From UBA4661 sp002405405 (lineage in GTDB: Bacteria; Bacteroidota; Ignavibacteria; Kapaibacteriales; UBA4661): DNA of 9,086 nt. This document shows, in pieces, positions 7,489 through 9,086 of this stretch. Under the pieces are notes generated by a model. That model was not told where the DNA came from. It saw nothing but the letters and a program-made list of their open reading frames with translations, and made no database searches. The position numbers and the translations under genes are program-made. Numbering within the stretch: the first letter of the stretch is position 1; each line of letters begins with the position of its first letter. The stretch is from positions 1-9,086 of the forward strand of contig DAIUAL010000137.1 of assembly GCA_036847245.1 (NCBI GenBank), in the 5' to 3' direction.

Positions 7489-7578
7489 CGAAGACTGCTT
7501 TGTCTGTGTGGCCCGGCTCGCAATAAATTTTAGCATCTATTGTTTGACCACAGAACATCGCTGATCCCAAGTCAATAC

Positions 7579-7737
7579 CTACGAAAATTGTGACTCACGC
7601 CGGAGGGACTCTGCCAAATGAAGCCCAATACTTTTATGAATAGCAATCTCTTGTTGCAGACGCTCATGCAGTAAGCCAACCTCTTGAATCTGATGCTGGT
7701 CTTCGCTGACCAAAGTTTGAGAACTAAGATTCGACAT
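7579..7737 (-). CDS. Small 52-residue protein, unrecognised, helical
   Basis: An ATG at 7737-7735 opens a frame ending in TAG at 7581-7579. The predicted peptide starts MSNLSSQTLVSEDQHQI. Residues 14-48 should form one long amphipathic helix: hydrophobic residues (I17, V20, L23, L27, I31, I37, L41, L45) recur every three or four positions between charged ones. There is no signal peptide, membrane segment or Cys motif. It lies 110 bases downstream of the DUF420 gene on the same strand, after a terminator-like hairpin, and converges on folA. It has no clear ribosome binding site, like most genes here. The balanced, soluble, coiled-coil-like composition argues for a real gene; the length alone does not. 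I know no family for it. A 70-residue frame overlapping it at 7784-7572 is Cys- and Arg-rich and looks like a shadow. Confidence 0.5.
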   Translation of the reverse strand: MSNLSSQTLVSEDQHQIQEVGLLHERLQQEIAIHKSIGLHLAESLRRESQFS

Positions 7738-7769
7738 GGACGATGGGAAGAGAAAAAAGTGTTACATCT

Positions 7770-7805
7770 ATAAGAAATGAGCACATAACATAATGCTATG
7801 TGCTC
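7770..7805 (-). terminator. Terminator-like hairpin after the DUF420 gene
   Basis: A perfect 9-base stem, GAGCACATA (7779-7787) with TATGTGCTC (7797-7805), has a 9-base loop in which two more pairs are possible. It lies 42 bases past the DUF420 stop and is followed on the minus strand by ATTTCTTAT, a weak T tract. On the plus strand no T run follows. It is a plausible but not strong Rho-independent terminator. Confidence 0.55.
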
Positions 7806-7847
7806 AAACTTTATGGCAGCGAACAGAAGTTATTCCAACAAGGAAAA

Positions 7848-8444
7848 TTACGGAGTCGCGACAGGGTAATAAGGTGCAATCATAAGATACACAATCACAC
7901 CGGTCGTTGTAACATACAGCCATAAGGGAAGCGTAATTCGTGCAATCGTACGATGCTTGGCAAACTCACCTCGCCACGCACGGACAATCGTGAAAAGTGC
8001 TAATGGAAGAATAACAGCTGCTAAGACAATATGAGTAATCAAAATAAAAAAGTAAACAGGGCGAATCCAACCTTGTCCTCCAAACGGCGTTGCCGGTGCC
8101 TGTGAGTGATACACGACGTACGAAACCAAGAAGATTGTTGAGAAAATGAAAGTCGTGATGTTGAGCTGTTTGTGCAATTGATATTTCTTTTGCCGGACGG
8201 CAATAAAACTACCAATCAAGAGCATAGAACAACATGCATTTAAAAAGGCATGAAACTTCGGAAGCATCGAGACATTGAAATTCCCGGCAACAAATGCTTG
8301 GGGGAAATAAATGAGCACTGCTACTGCTATAATGATGACAGCAGAAAGCGCATAAATGACAGTTGAAAGAGTTTTCTCTTGTATACGAGCCAAAAGGGGA
8401 TTCCCTTCGGGATATTGTACGGGGGATTGCGATTCGTTCGTCAT
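7848..8444 (-). CDS. DUF420 family membrane protein (YozB/CtaM-like)
   Basis: The 198-residue protein has five predicted membrane helices at about 27-48, 62-84, 96-113, 128-154 and 168-190, and a short polar N-terminus. Histidines at or near helix ends (H65 in LPKFHAFLN, H91 in LHKQLN, H113 in VYHSQ, H138 in THIVLA and H164 in KHRTIAR), together with LPLWLYVTTTGVIVYLM, match the DUF420 pattern. Bacillus YozB and its Staphylococcus homologue CtaM are needed to mature haem-copper (aa3-type) terminal oxidase, and such His residues suggest haem or copper handling. That role is known for Firmicutes and only inferred here, because no cytochrome oxidase gene is in view. The ATG at 8444 has no Shine-Dalgarno; the leader is A/T-rich. 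The gene starts 56 bases after the MoxR stop and is probably in the same transcript. Confidence 0.88.
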   Translation of the reverse strand: MTNESQSPVQYPEGNPLLARIQEKTLSTVIYALSAVIIIAVAVLIYFPQAFVAGNFNVSMLPKFHAFLNACCSMLLIGSFIAVRQKKYQLHKQLNITTFIFSTIFLVSYVVYHSQAPATPFGGQGWIRPVYFFILITHIVLAAVILPLALFTIVRAWRGEFAKHRTIARITLPLWLYVTTTGVIVYLMIAPYYPVATP

Positions 8445-8500
8445 GTAAACAAAAAAGAAAAAGTATGATTACGAAAAAAACAATTTACTGCTATCAAGGA

Positions 8501-9086
8501 TTATCGCAAAGAGTCAACCAAGCGACGCACAATTTCTTCGCTGGTAATATTTTCTGCTTCTGCGTTATAGGTTGTAACAATACGATGGCGTAATGTTGCA
8601 ACTGCCACAGCACGAATATCATCGGTTGTGGGATGCGTACGTCCTTGCAATGCCGCACGTGTTTTTGCGCCGAGCACCAAGTATTGCGAAGCACGAGGAC
8701 CGGCACCATAGCGAATCAAGTCACGTACTGATGCAGGAGCAAGCGTATTCCCGGGGCGTGTCGCATGAACAAGTTTGACGGCGTACTCTGCAACATTTTC
8801 CGGAACGGGAATTCGGCGTACCAGTTCTTGAAAGTTAAGAATATCGTGTGCTGTTAAAAGACATTGCAGTGTTGATGAATGTTGAACAGTGGTTGCCAGA
8901 ACAATTTTTACTTCGTCTTCAAACGAGGGATAATCCAATCGAACATTAAACATAAATCGATCAAGTTGTGCTTCGGGTAGGGGATAGGTACCTTCTTGTT
9001 CAATAGGATTTTGTGTCGCCAGAACAAAGCAAGGTGCAGGTAGTTTTTAGGTCTTTCCTGCCGCCGTCACAGAGTGTTCTTGCATT
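8501..9086 (-). pseudogene. MoxR family AAA+ ATPase, C-terminal half, with an in-frame TAA
   Basis: MoxR ATPases are chaperone-like AAA+ proteins that help assemble or activate partner complexes, often with von Willebrand factor A proteins. Reading the minus strand from 9086, one frame runs MQEHSVTAAGKT, then TAA at 9049-9047, then KLPAP and FVLATQNPIEQEGTYPLP, AQLDRFM and on to the stop at 8503-8501. The family has Tyr at the stop position (GKTYKLP). Sensor 1 (ATQNP), the arginine-finger region (LDRF) and sensor 2 (YGAGPRAS) are present and conserved; Walker A and B lie outside the window. No frameshift is needed: a single base turns TAT or TAC into TAA. The 150-residue frame beginning at ATG 8953 is only the tail of this gene. 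It may be a fresh pseudogene or carry a sequencing error, since conservation after the stop is excellent. DUF420 lies just downstream. Confidence 0.88.

Noticed and set aside
8494..8709. Overlapping frames on either strand across the MoxR tail
   Set aside because: They are out of frame with an unmistakable MoxR sequence and encode no recognisable protein.
9047..9049. Stop-codon reassignment or selenocysteine-like recoding as the reason for the TAA in MoxR
   Set aside because: TAA, TAG and TGA all end intact genes in this window, and TAA has no known natural recoding of this kind.
1..9086. tRNA, rRNA, CRISPR array, insertion sequence, prophage or defence genes
   Set aside because: I found no cloverleaf, no regularly spaced repeats, no transposase or integrase motifs and no long inverted terminal repeats.

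Overview
The window looks like a piece of bacterial chromosome with moderate G+C, densely packed with housekeeping and regulatory genes. Nothing in it is phage-like, transposon-like or CRISPR-like. Several genes are of types common in the Bacteroidota/Chlorobiota (FCB) group: a PdxA with a GDxNGIG N-terminus and a PADGFF motif, a small DUF1338 protein, a DUF420 membrane protein, a MoxR ATPase with a GAGPRAS motif, and a PDZ/membrane/GAF/PP2C phosphatase. Most starts lack a Shine-Dalgarno sequence, which also fits that group. The assignment is an inference from protein features; I cannot name a genus. All three stop codons end intact genes here, so the genetic code is standard.

Layout. Bases 1-325 (minus) hold the N-terminal third of a DEAD-box RNA helicase that runs off the left edge. 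A 376-base divergent spacer with small hairpins and a doubtful short ORF separates it from a plus-strand DUF1338 gene (702-1649), related to 2-oxoadipate dioxygenase/decarboxylase. A strong bidirectional terminator (about 1668-1716) follows. Then come two minus-strand genes, probably co-transcribed in the order pdxA (3814-2825) and a CPBP/CAAX-type membrane protease (2762-1731). A divergent spacer of about 260 bases precedes a plus-strand pair: a large membrane-anchored PP2C phosphatase (4075-6900) and, 30 bases later, dihydrofolate reductase (6931-7488). The right end is all minus strand: the C-terminal half of a MoxR AAA+ ATPase (9086-8501), a DUF420 protein (8444-7848), a terminator-like hairpin (7779-7805), and a small 52-residue ORF (7737-7579).

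Functionally this is mostly core metabolism (pyridoxal phosphate and tetrahydrofolate synthesis), one signalling protein and several membrane or assembly factors. No new multi-gene system is visible. The points most worth a second look are an in-frame TAA inside the otherwise well-conserved MoxR gene, the PDZ-10TM-GAF-PP2C receptor-phosphatase with no partner genes beside it, a Gln in PdxA where a substrate-binding His is expected, and the unrecognised small ORF upstream of no known family.
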